DNA of 64,000 bases from Panagrolaimus kolymaensis (lineage: Eukaryota; Nematoda; Chromadorea; Rhabditida; Panagrolaimidae): contig JAJQJQ010000002.1 in NCBI GenBank assembly GCA_028622995.1, positions 2,294,001 to 2,358,000 of the forward strand, in the 5' to 3' direction. The position numbers were made by a program, and so were the translations under genes. The stretch's first letter is position 1. The number at the start of each line of letters is the position of its first letter. The notes below the pieces were generated by a model. That model saw nothing but the letters and a program-made list of their open reading frames with translations. It ran no database searches and had not been told where the DNA came from. Shown in pieces: positions 54,607-64,000 of the stretch.

Positions 54607-55836
54607 ATGCCAAACAAATCAAACAAATCAAATAAATCCAACAAAATAACAGTGCCACCAGCAACAAAATTTTCGTTAGATCAATTTATTGCTCGTCATC
54701 AAAAATACAAAACTCGTGTGGATTACAAAGGTGAAGAAGTGGAAGAACTTATTGAAATTTCAAGATCTATTATTCAACAAGAACCTTGTATGCTTGAAGT
54801 TCCAGTACCTGTTAGCATTGTGGGTGATATACATGGCCAATTTCCTGATTTACAAAGAATTTTTACCGCTATTGGAAATCCTGGACCTACTGTAAGTTTT
54901 ACTTCTTAGTTTTTCGATAAATAATTTTGGATCTTTTTTAGAGATATCTTTTTCTCGGGGATTATGTTGATCGTGGTACGCAACAATTGGAATGTATTTG
55001 TTTGCTGCTCGCTTATAAAATGGCATATCCCACTCGAGTATGTTTCGATTTCCTGTTAGTTAGATAATTGACAAATTCAACTTTTAGATATTCCTTCTTC
55101 GCGGCAATCATGAATGTGAAGTTATCAATCGAACATATGGATTTTGGGATGAACTTCAAAAACGTTTTGCTCTTGGTATTGCATTAAAACTTTACAAGGA
55201 TTTCAATGAACTCTTCAGTTATATGCCTCTCAGTGCTTTGGTTCGTGGAAAAATTTTATGCATGCATGGTGGTCTTAGTCCAAAGTTAACATCCTTATCA
55301 GATTTAAAACGTGTTCGAATTCCATTTTCTGATCCACCTCAAGAATCATTGGAGCAAGATTTGTTATGGGCTGATCCAAAATCAGATTTAAAAGGTTTTG
55401 ATTTTAATAAACTTCGAGAAGTTAGTGTTCAATTTGGTGAAGATGTTGTTAATAAAACTTGTAAGAAATTAGTAAGTTCCTTTTATCACCATTCTGTCTA
55501 AAAACTATATGTACTTTGTTTCAGGGATTAGATATGATTGTTAGAGCTCATCAAGTTATGGCAAATGGTTATGGATTCTTTGCAAATCGTAAGCTCGTTA
55601 CTGTATTCTCTGCTCCCCGTTACTTACCTGAAATGGTATGTTGTTTATCTATGTATATCATTTGACCATACTCATCTTCTCACTTTCAGAACAATCGTGG
55701 TGCTGTTATGAGAATTTCTCAACAAATGGTTATCAGTTTTATTATATTAAATCCAACAGAAAAAGAAACAGCTGGTGTTGATAATTTCCGTAATTCATTC
55801 AAAGATGATGCAACAAGTTTTGCAGGTACTGAATAA
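54607..55836 (+). CDS. divergent PP1-like serine/threonine phosphatase
   Basis: Five exons (54607-54891, 54942-55037, 55088-55471, 55525-55635, 55690-55836) join in phase to give 340 aa. All metal and catalytic motifs of PPP-family phosphatases are present in order: GDIHGQ, GDYVDRG, RGNHE, HGGLSP and VRAHQV. The N-terminus is a short Asn/Lys/Ser repeat ([12 protein letters not shown]). The usual PP1 segment SAPNYCGEFDNAGA is here [14 protein letters not shown], so the Cys that reacts with microcystin is replaced by Leu and the beta12-beta13 loop differs. Nematodes have a large set of divergent PP1 relatives, several of them male/sperm-enriched. Catalytic activity is likely preserved; partner use and toxin sensitivity may not be. 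Confidence 0.93.
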
Positions 55837-56384
55837 ACTCAAATTTTATTTGTATTTTTTTTGTATTAAAATAAAAATTTCGGACTTTTCCCAATTAATT
55901 TTTTTATGAGCGATTCGCATTTGTATCATTTTTGAATTTCGGCAACACTTATTTGAATATTGTGTGTAAGGTGGTTTCATATCATAATTTCATCATGATC
56001 GTGCTTAATTACCTATGTAGGATGTAAAGATTTTAATTAATAGTTCCTTGAACCTTTATTGCTTCTTTTTTGAAAGTATTATAGTTAAAAACACCATTTT
56101 GCGTTGAAAATATTGGTTTTGATAATGTTTCAATTACTCAAAAACATTTTCTATTGTTTATAACTTTCTTTTGTTGTTATTCTTTTCATTTTTTTAAAAC
56201 TTTAATTAAGTTCATCAAACCCGTTACAAAGTTATTTTTGGATGGTTCCTTTTGGGTCGATCATGTTTTGTTTATTTTTTTTCTGATAAAAGAAGGTGGA
56301 AAACATTCAAAGAAAACACTTTTATTTTTTGCGCTTTGTTTTTTCTTGGTTTATTTTTATTGTTTCGTAATCATTATTAGATAA
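55837..56384. other. intergenic spacer
   Basis: AT-rich, no exon supported. The T-rich frame at 56154-56384 ends just before the next start and is 5' flank. Confidence 0.5.
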
Positions 56385-57141
56385 ATGAAAATTTTTATAT
56401 TATTAACGTTAGCAGTTTCAATTAGTTATTGTGACACAATTCTTGAAATTCAAAGATGTAAGTTGAGTTTTTGAAAAAAAAATTATGTGTATCAAAAAAA
56501 TTTCAGATCGACGATCATCGATTCTTGAAGCAGCGTGTAAGAGAAAGCCTTTTCTTGGATTTTGCAAAGATGCTTCATTTGGTCGAAGAAGTGGTCCGGT
56601 AATTCCTTCGCGGCCATCACCTTCTCGACCTTCTTCTTCTTCTTCTTCTCGACCTTCTTCTTCTTCTCGTCCATCGCCTTCGCGTCCTTCAACTTCAAAT
56701 CCATTTCCATTTGGAACTGAAAGATTTGGTTCTTCTGGTGGTCGATTTGGTGGTGGAGATTTTGAACGATCTGATCGATTAGAAGGTGGAAATTCAAATA
56801 GGCGAAAAATTACTGCAACTAATCGACCTACTACATCCGTTTCCGAATCACTGGGACTCGGTGGTGGAGGAAGCGGCTTTGGTGGTAGCGGCGGAGGCGG
56901 TGGTGTAGGAGTTGGCTCAGGTTTGGGTATCGGTATACCTGGTGTTGGACCTATTGGAGTCAATAGTGGTGTGGGAGTATCAGCACCCGGCATTGGTGGT
57001 GGTGGAAATGGTGGTGGCGGTGGTATTGGTGGACTTGGCTTAGGCAATGGAGGATTATTTGGTATTAGCTCTGGTGTAGGTGTTGGAACTCCTATTGGAC
57101 CTATTGGTATAAGTTCGGGACTTGGTATTGGAAAAAAATAA
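56385..57141 (+). CDS. secreted glycine-rich protein
   Basis: Two exons (56385-56457, 56507-57141) join in phase to give 235 aa. The signal peptide is MKIFILLTLAVSISYC. A short cysteine-bearing segment follows (EAACKRKPFLGFCKDASFGRR), then a Ser/Pro/Arg block of repeated SRPSxS units. The last ~95 residues are Gly/Val/Ile-rich (GGGG, GVGVGSGLGIG, PIGPIGISSG). Such proteins are usually extracellular matrix, cuticle or secreted antimicrobial-like products; no specific family is recognised. The antisense frame is a long proline-rich shadow and is not counted. Confidence 0.8.
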
Positions 57142-58123
57142 ACGAATCTCAATGATTTTTAATGCTTTATTTTTTGCTTAATGATACTTTAATAAATTTA
57201 TTAATGAAAGACCTTTTAAAAATTTTAGTTTTAATTTTACAGCATGTGATTTATAACATCGAATTCTGATTTTACGCGTTATTTTTAAATTCACCCCAAA
57301 AAAAGGTTTTACAAGTGTTATATTTTTAAAAACAAAGCCGAAATAAAAAATACTATAGCTGATAATTTAATTGAGTAACACTCGCATAATTTTACTATAT
57401 TTTTTTTATCTCAAAGTTTATTCAAATTTTTAATTTACATAATCGCATTTTAAAAAAAAAAAAACATAGTAAAAAACTATTGTATTATTTATGGCAATTT
57501 TTTGATTCATTCAAAAAGACAATCCTATAGTTTTGGAATAGCAAAAAACTCAACGTCAAAGTTTCCATGGAAGCTTTTTCTTTTTAAGCCTGTTTAAAAA
57601 AAACAAAGAATTTATTATTGGAGAAAGAAAGAAACAAGCATAAAAAAAGGATTGAGAAGATTCTCTAGCAACAGCAACAAAAACAACGCATTGGCCACCC
57701 ATCACAACTGTTCAAATCAAAATAAATAGGAGTTGCACAAAAAAAAAAATGAGGCGGAGAGATTTCCTCTGAATGCTGACCAAAAAAGTATGAAAATAAA
57801 ATAGTCAAAAGCTTGTTTGCTTTTTATGGTGTGGAATCGGGAAGAAAAAAAAATATTTTAAGGACGACACTTTCTCCCTCTTTCCTTATCGACGACGACG
57901 ACGGAAAGTGAAGCAACTGAAGAAAGAAAGAAAAGGTGGGGCGGCTATTCATATTCTTATCATTTCATTTCATTGATAGAAAATTAACTCAAACATTTTT
58001 AGTTTTTACTTTTGTTGGTAAAAATTTAATTAATATATAAAATTATGATTACAATATTGTTAGCCTAAATTTATTTAAGTTCCAAGCTACCGTCTATCAC
58101 ATGAACAACCGAATGCATAAAAT
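57142..58123. other. intergenic region
   Basis: AT-rich with long A-runs (57450-57470) and a short TCGACGACGACGACGG triplet tract near 57889. No exon, RNA or mobile element is recognised. It probably contains the promoter of the glycosyltransferase gene. Confidence 0.5.
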
Positions 58124-59868
58124 ATGTATCGATATCCAACAATATTTTTATATTTAATTTTAATTGGAATTGTATTATTAATAATTAATTTATCAAGCTT
58201 TTCTTTTTTACCTTTTAATCCATCAAATATTTTACCATTATATTCATGGAATTCAGATATTGATCGACGAATTCATATGTTTCCACAACCATTAGTGATT
58301 TATTGGAATCGAAATGATTCGCCCGATAAATTTTGTGTTTGGTTTAATTTTACAAAAGCCATTAATATTCCTGACAATCATTCTATTTCACTTTGCACTC
58401 ATGGGTCAATCGGATATTCAAAATTTATATTTGATCATGTAAGATTTTTTTTTAAACTCTCGCAAAAGCTTGTTACGTAAAAAGGTTTAGGCTCAACATT
58501 GGTCAGATTTAATCTCAGTTTCGCTTTTACTTGATGCTACGGGATTTTATGCTTTGAGAGCCTTTCAAAAATTACATCGATGCACTACTGAAGCAGCTGA
58601 GAAAGTTTCCGCACACCTTGTTTGGAGAGCTGAAAGTGAAGCATCTTGTTCAGCTTCATTCATCGTTAAAGGCCTTTCGGAGTTAATGGTAGATCCAGAT
58701 CCATCAAATTGTAATTTGAATGATCACATTGATGATGGTTTATTTAATCATTCAATGAAAACTCCATATCCACCTAATTCGCTGAGAAATATTGCTCGCA
58801 AAGGTGCAGCAACCAGCCTCCATCTAATAGCTGATATCGAAAATCATTTTAGTTTTAATGCCTCTGAAATACTTTTACAATCTGCAAAAAATGTTAGTGA
58901 AGATTCTAAAATTGCTGTAATTGTTCGAAGATTTGAATATAATGATACCCTTGCGGAGCCTCGAACTGTGGAAGATCTTTATGAAATGATGAATGAACAT
59001 CAGTAAGAAAAACTAATTTAAGAAAAGTCAAAAATAATATTTAAATTTTTAGAGCATTTGAATTTCATCATTTTCTTTATGCAAAAGGTCATCGAGTTCC
59101 TGGATTAAATCAATGGTTTAATTATTCACTTACGCCTAATTCATTGCCTATGCTTAACAATATTGGCTATCAGTAAGTGTATTATCAATGAAATGCTATT
59201 ATTAATGTTCTTATAAATACATACCTTTTAAAGGGAGTGTCTCAGCAAACGAGAAAACTTTTTCTACAGCGGGTGTTCCTAGCCCGAAAGTTCATTGTCT
59301 CAAAAGCTTACAAAGTGTTACGAATTTTTGTAGCTTTTTGTAGCATTTTGAGAAAAAAAAACAAAGTGCTACAAAAAGCTACAAAAAATCTGAAGCTCTT
59401 TGTAAGCTTTTGAGACAATGAAAAAAAACTTTCGGGCTAGGAACACCCGCTGTAAGGAGTTTTCTCGTTTGCTGAGACACTCCCTTTAAATGAAGCAGAA
59501 AATGATATTTAAAAAAATAGCAAGGTTTTAGACAATTTTTTTATCAGCCATTATAAAATTTTAGTGGAAGCGCATGGGAACCTCAGCTCGTTGTGCATTC
59601 ATTATATCCTTACCATTTTGAAGGATTTCCTATTCGAATTCATGATCAACAAGCTCTTCCATATGAACTTTGTCGTGCAAATTATACGTTTGCAGTGACT
59701 TCGCATGCTTTCAGCTTTCATAAAGGAATAAAAAGAATGCCAACAGAAAAAGAAAGTTCAGCTCGAAGAGCAGCCATATCGCTTGCTTCAAAAACAAGTC
59801 ATAAATTCAGGGATTATCTTAATTCAAAATACTCAAATAAAACAAAAATATCATGCAAAAACTGGTAA
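58124..59868 (+). CDS. type II Golgi glycosyltransferase of the B4GAT1/BGNT (GT49) family
   Basis: Four exons (58124-58438, 58491-59002, 59053-59172, 59565-59868) join in phase to give 416 aa. One membrane anchor near the N-terminus (about residues 7-30, IFLYLILIGIVLLIINL) gives type II topology. The lumenal domain matches the 'glycosyl-transferase for dystroglycan' group: PNSLRNIARKGAATSLHLIADIENHF carries a D-x-E in the place of the metal-binding DxD. The C-terminal part has WEPQLVVHSLYPYHFEGFPIR, HDQQALPYELC and SHAFSFHKGIK. Family members add glucuronic acid or GlcNAc-type sugars to O-mannose or poly-LacNAc glycans. Intron 3 (59173-59564) contains a foldback transposon. Several Asn-x-Ser/Thr sites suggest lumenal glycosylation. 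Confidence 0.88.
59232..59485. mobile_element. 254-bp foldback MITE with TTAA target duplication
   Basis: A nearly complete inverted repeat: the left arm AGGGAGTGTCTCAGCAAACG, from 59232, is mirrored by the right arm ending at 59485, and pairing continues for about 110 bases on each side with few mismatches. The arms include GCGGGTGTTCCTAGCCCGAA and TTTGTAGCTTTTTGTAGCA. It is flanked by TTAA at 59228-59231 and 59486-59489, the target site of piggyBac-like elements. There is no coding capacity. It sits inside intron 3 of the glycosyltransferase gene. Confidence 0.88.
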
Positions 59869-60162
59869 TAAAGTTAAACAATTTATTAACAATCAACAAA
59901 CAAACAAAAAAAAATATAGAAAAAACTACAAAATTTTGAACATTACATACTAATTCAATTATTAGAAAGGCCTCGATGATGTCGCTAAATGGGCATAGAA
60001 AATTAACAAAGAAAAAAAATCCCCTGCATGCAACAAAAAAACTTTAATGCAAATTTTTTTTTTCATACCTCGTATAAACCATTCAGGAAGCATTTTTTTA
60101 AACATGTCTCGTATATGAACGTCACATAGATAAGGTCGGTGATTCAGGCACCATAAATATAA

Positions 60163-60728
60163 ATGTTTGCATCTAATAAAAATCCTGATCCAAATATATT
60201 TGTGCGTAATGGAAATTGGTGGAAATGTAATGAGAAATCATACAAATATGAATATTCGTAAGTTATACTTTTTTTTTAAATATTTCTCATTGTTTTCAAC
60301 GATCATAAAAAGTTAACAAAAAATACATAAAATATCCGTGATTACCTAATTCGTATGAGATGATGAATATATGGCATAATTAATTTTGAAGAAAATTTAT
60401 AACATTTGTTTGCTCTTTAATTATGCTCTTTTTTAGAAATGTTATCATGGAAGAATGTAAAAAGTTTATGGGAAATGTTAAACAATGCGAGTACATTGAT
60501 CGTGGTGGATTTGGACAAATATACGCTGTACAACTAAATGGAAATTCGCATGCTTTTGTTCAAAAAATTTCAAGGAATATTGTTGATTATGAAGAAATAA
60601 TTGCAGAAATCAACGTTTTATCAATTTGTGAATGTGAATATATTCCGAAATTACTCTACAGTGGATATTCCTTCCTAGTAATTTTGATTGTGTTTTACGC
60701 ACTTGGAAATCCTCCATGGGAAAATTGA
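60163..60728 (+). pseudogene. protein-kinase N-lobe fragment
   Basis: Exons 60163-60257 and 60437-60728 join in phase to give 128 aa, then stop. The second exon has a glycine-rich loop (IDRGGFGQIYAVQLNG), a lysine in FVQKISR at the VAIK place and a Glu-bearing helix (EEIIAEINVLSI). After YSGYSFL there is a possible donor (GTAATT at 60680), and read-through gives ALGNPPWEN and a stop. The HRD and DFG motifs of the C-lobe are absent, and the ~400 bp before the next exon is too short to hold one. It is therefore a truncated pseudokinase or a decayed kinase gene. Confidence 0.6.
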
Positions 60729-61130
60729 ATATAAAATGAAAAAAATTAGCATAAAAATGAATGAAAGCTATTTTTTTTTTCACAAACGTAATGGAATGAA
60801 TTTACCGTAATTTACATACCCAAAAAATAAAAGAGCAACTTGACAAGCAAAAAGGCTTCAAATAAATTTTGCAAACTTGCTCGCAAACGGTGACCTTGAA
60901 GCTCTCTTGCTAATAGCTCACAGTAAAATCCTGATTTTACTATCAAAAAAATTTTGTTTTTAAAGGTAACTTGGGCCTTCAAACCATTCATACCTTGGGA
61001 TTGCTTTGGTGATTTCAAGCACTACCTCTTTCGGGAGAATTTTTATAATATACTCTTTTTTCTTTAAATTTTTAAATTTGTTTTAATTGTTTACAATGCC
61101 AAGGCAATAAATATTTTAAAAAGGCTTCAG

Positions 61131-61408
61131 AAGTTTCGTCATTTAAGCCTCCTGTGGTTCCATATTCACCTAAAAAAGAATTAAAAATTAATGCTACTTA
61201 TGTTCGAGAAGTTCATGAAAATCTTCAAAAATATGTAATTCGTATTCCAACTGTAGATTACCTTGAATCGCAAATGAATATGCAACTTGATGTTAAATTG
61301 AAAGTTTATCCTGAAGCTGGCGATGGACATTTAAAAAAAAATTGGAATTATATCAAACAGAGGATGAAAAAGCCTGATAAAAAAATGATTGGTAAAAGAA
61401 AAAACTGA
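61131..61408 (+). CDS. coding-like exon of unidentified gene
   Basis: After an acceptor (AAGGCTTCAG) a frame reads VSSFKPPVVPYSPKKELKIN, then continues through YVREVHENLQ, PTVDYLESQM and VYPEAGDG to KKPDKKMIGKRKN and a stop. Composition is balanced and unlike the flanking AT tracts. It may be the last exon of the gene that begins at 60163, but the intermediate exon is not clear: a frame with TWAFKPFIPWDCFGDFKHY lies at about 60967-61030. Alternatively both are pieces of a decayed gene. No family is recognised. Confidence 0.4.
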
Positions 61409-61745
61409 TTGCTTTTATATGTAACAACTTTATCAAATGTTTTGTTCTTGAATAAATAAAAAAATGCAATAAAAATAAATGTATTTGAAAATGAGAAGAC
61501 AATTTTTTTAAATGAATACATACAATCCCAACTCGAGGTCATTTCCATTTTTAATGAATTTGATGGCAAAATTAAAATACACAAAATTTTGTAAACACAA
61601 TTAAAAGGATGTGAAATTTTTATTTAAAATTATTTATTAACAGACATAATAACAATTGTAAAAACATGATGAGACCAAAATTTTAATCGCAGTAAATTAA
61701 AAATCAAACGAAAAATTCAAAAACAAAGAAATTTAAAAAAGTTGT
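61409..61745. other. convergent 3' region
   Basis: AT-rich space between the 61131-61408 exon (+) and the hnRNP U-like stop (-), with AATAAA signals (e.g. near 61452). Probably 3' UTRs. Confidence 0.45.
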
Positions 61746-64000
61746 TCAACCAGATGATGATGGAGGATTTGGAGGTATAAATGTTGGAGGTGGCATACTA
61801 TAGTCAACTTGAACAGGTAGTCTTGGGCTATGTTGGTTCCAAAGTTGATTCACATTTGGCGGAGGAATGTTAGGGTTGAATGATATTGGAGGATTTTGAC
61901 CAAAACCAGCATAACCTTCATTCAACCTGGTTACGGGCGGAGTGACTGGAGATGGAGTGCCAGAAATATTTCCAATTGATGGGCCAAGAGAAATTTGTAA
62001 GAAATTTTCTGCATTAGGAAGATCTTGAGCAGTTGGAGTATTAATATGTTGAATTCTGCCTCCACCACCGACTGAATTATTCATTCCACCGAAATTTTGC
62101 TTTCGATTATCGTTGCCAATCCAATTATTTTGGTGGCCTCGATGATCGCTAATTGTGGAATGATTTGGGCGGAATTTTTTGTTCTTTCTTATCCATGGCT
62201 GACCTTCTTGATTATAATGTTCAACAAGCTCGATAGCTTCCGAAATTCTTTCTAAAGTCGGTTCAATATAAGTGACATCTTCAAGGGGTTCAAGCTCGGG
62301 ATTTGGCAATGCCATGGTTGCTAAAAAAATTAATTATGAAAATGTTATGTGATCCATAAAAATCATACCTTTTAGTTCGAGCATAGCTTCAATCGGCATT
62401 TCACCAGCGGGATCAGAACGACGTAATCTTCTTTCATCAGCAACATGTTCACTTGGACAAATGACAACACATTTTCGATGAAATCCTTCAAAAAGTTGTA
62501 ATTTTCTTTTTCTTGCATCTCTATTACAATTTGTTTGATCAATGATATAATTGTGTTTTCTTCTACAAGCCAATTGAAAAGTTCTATTGAGAGCTTTAGC
62601 AGCTAATCCCAAAATCATATCCCATCTTCCATTATTTGGTATCCGTTTTCTTGCTATTCCATTAACTTTCATTGCAGCAAGAATTGCATCAACATGTAAA
62701 TGTATCCATTTCTCTTGGGGGTGATCACGAAAATATTGTTTTACCCATGTAGTTTTACCAACACCAGGAAGTCCAAGCATCATAATCACTGTGCAATCAG
62801 ATTTATCATTTGGTGGACGAGAGCTTGCTCTGAGAAAAGCTTTATCAAGTTTACCAACAAATACAGTCTTTTCAGATTCCATTTCAAGTTTCGGGAGTCT
62901 AAAAAAAGAAATAAAAAAAGAAAAAGTAAATAAAGCAACTTACTTCCATTTTTCTGGATTTTGAGATTCAGGAAGTTCCAAACCAAAATTAACCATAACT
63001 TTACAATTTTTCAGAGAAACATGAGGAAATACAAGATCACCAGGAGAAAATAAATCTTTGGAGAATGCAGCACCAAGATATTCGTTGTTTTTGTAATAAC
63101 ATATTTCTTGTTTTTCGAGATCCAAAATTGTTGTAATGACGTCATCTTTATAAAAAGATTCACCATATTTTCGAAAGACTCCATCATTTGCTTTTCTTTC
63201 CATTGAACAAAAACCATATGATTTATGACCACCTTCTCCAAGCATGTTTGTCGATGCAGATGTTACCGACCAACCGACACGAACATCATAAGGATCTATT
63301 TCTTCAAATGGAACATGTTTGATGGAAAGGAATTCAGTGATTTGAACTTGAAATGCAACTTTTGGAAAATTTTGTGATGTTTCTGGAACCATAATACCAT
63401 AATTTGAACGAACTCCACCCCACATAAGAGCAAACCCATCACCATTATCAGGATCAATATGCCATTTATTTTGTGCATGGGCTTTGATATTGAAATCCGC
63501 GTTATCTAAAATTTTGAACAATGATAAATACTAACCATTAAATTAGGATTCTTACAATAATCCAATTCAATAAAATGTTCAGCTGCTGGGGGTTCTTCTT
63601 CAATGAGTTTAGCTTCTTTTTTCTTTTTAGGTAAACCTGCTGCCATTTCAAATAAATCATCGTCATCGTCTTCATCAGGAACGGGTTCACCATGAAATTC
63701 AGTTGGAGGCTTTTCTTCTTCGATAACTTCATAATCACCAACAAATTCTTCTTGATGAATTTTAACTGCTGCTAAAATAAACACATATCGTCATTTTTTT
63801 AGTTAGTATTGAAATCTCTTACAATTATTTATATCTTGTAAAATAGCGTTAGCTTTTTGGAGCAATGAAGATGGACCATCACAATTTGAAATTTTATTTG
63901 TTTCTGGTTTTCCATCTGTTTCACTATCAACTGTAGGAGAATCCGATGCATTTTTTGGTTTTTCGCTTTTCTCGCTGTTTGACTCGATTTCATCGTCATC
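61746..64000 (-). CDS. hrpu-1: hnRNP U homologue, SPRY plus P-loop kinase-like domain (5' end beyond window)
   Basis: Exons >64000-63823, 63771-63556, 63505-62944, 62898-62369 and 62320-61746 join in phase to give 686 visible aa. The visible N-terminal part is acidic (PDEDDDDDLFEMAAG). A SPRY domain follows (from IELDYYNADFNIK through VGWSVTSAST and FPHVSLKNCKVMVNFG). The next domain resembles polynucleotide kinase: CTVIMMLGLPGVGKTTWVKQ has a Walker A motif, and NYIIDQTNCNRDARKRKL follows. The C-terminus is Gly/Asn/Pro-rich, replacing the RGG box of vertebrate hnRNP U. The family binds nuclear RNA and organises chromatin and splicing. The SAP domain expected at the N-terminus would lie beyond 64000. 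Confidence 0.93.

Noticed and set aside
56418..57152. 244-codon proline-rich minus-strand frame
   Set aside because: It is the antisense shadow of the glycine-rich gene (GGT/GGA codons read as ACC/TCC). It has no splice or signal evidence of its own.
60132..60158. GTCGGTGAT-starting segment similar to the tRNA-like relic at 30530-30614
   Set aside because: Only about 9-12 bases match and neither Pol III box is complete. Chance is likely.
60812..61018. Minus-strand frame with LLARELQGHRLRASLQNLFE
   Set aside because: Short, without a supported acceptor or donor, and overlaps a plus-strand reading of similar quality. Neither is convincing.

Overview
This window looks like AT-rich nuclear DNA from a nematode. 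Genes are split by many short introns (about 40-60 bp) with TTTTCAG/TTTTAG acceptors. The gene families also fit: a divergent nematode-type nuclear receptor, an EB-module cysteine-rich secreted protein, a nematode-type globin, a GT49 glycosyltransferase and a PP1-like phosphatase. I cannot place the species. Intron spacing and the weakly conserved accessory genes suggest it is not Caenorhabditis itself. Gene models were joined by eye from splice sites and reading phase. Where I give a protein length, all exon phases agree.

Layout. 1-5 kb: a Max-like bHLH-zip factor in a region with repeated CACGTG E-boxes. 5.2-7.3 kb (-): a secreted class 3 lipase. 7.5-13.2 kb: an unrecognised 1108-aa repeat protein (-), a nonsense-bearing partial copy of two of its exons, and a small convergent gene (+) with CDK sites and a cyclin-binding RxLF motif. 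13.3-15.7 kb (-): a nuclear hormone receptor and rps-28. 16.4-18.6 kb (+): a Na+/H+ exchanger. 18.6-23.4 kb: gene-poor, low-complexity DNA. 23.4-24.9 kb (-): a globin with a predicted N-myristoyl/palmitoyl anchor. 26.1-27.8 kb (+): an MPDU1-like gene followed closely by a TIMM29-like gene, a possible operon. 28-30 kb (-): a secreted EB-module protein. 30.5-33.4 kb: a tRNA-like relic and a small secreted protein gene with a 30-codon hydrophobic ORF nested in its intron. 33.4-39.7 kb: noncoding.

39.7-49.0 kb (+): a serine-rich adaptor-like protein with a 7.2-kb first intron. 49.5-50.2 kb (-): a small secreted protein. 50.6 kb: tRNA-Gly(TCC). 52.1-57.1 kb (+): transketolase, a divergent PP1-like phosphatase and a glycine-rich secreted protein. 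58.1-59.9 kb (+): a B4GAT1/BGNT-like glycosyltransferase with a nearly complete foldback MITE in an intron. 60.2-61.4 kb (+): a kinase-like fragment and an unrelated exon. 61.7-64.0 kb (-): an hnRNP U homologue (SPRY plus P-loop kinase-like domain) that runs off the right edge.

Most genes are ordinary housekeeping or secreted genes and do not form one pathway. The least explained item is the 9348-13187 repeat protein: nine RRQSIS/STRTG modules, internal exon duplication and a decayed copy nearby. The small RxLF gene converges on it.
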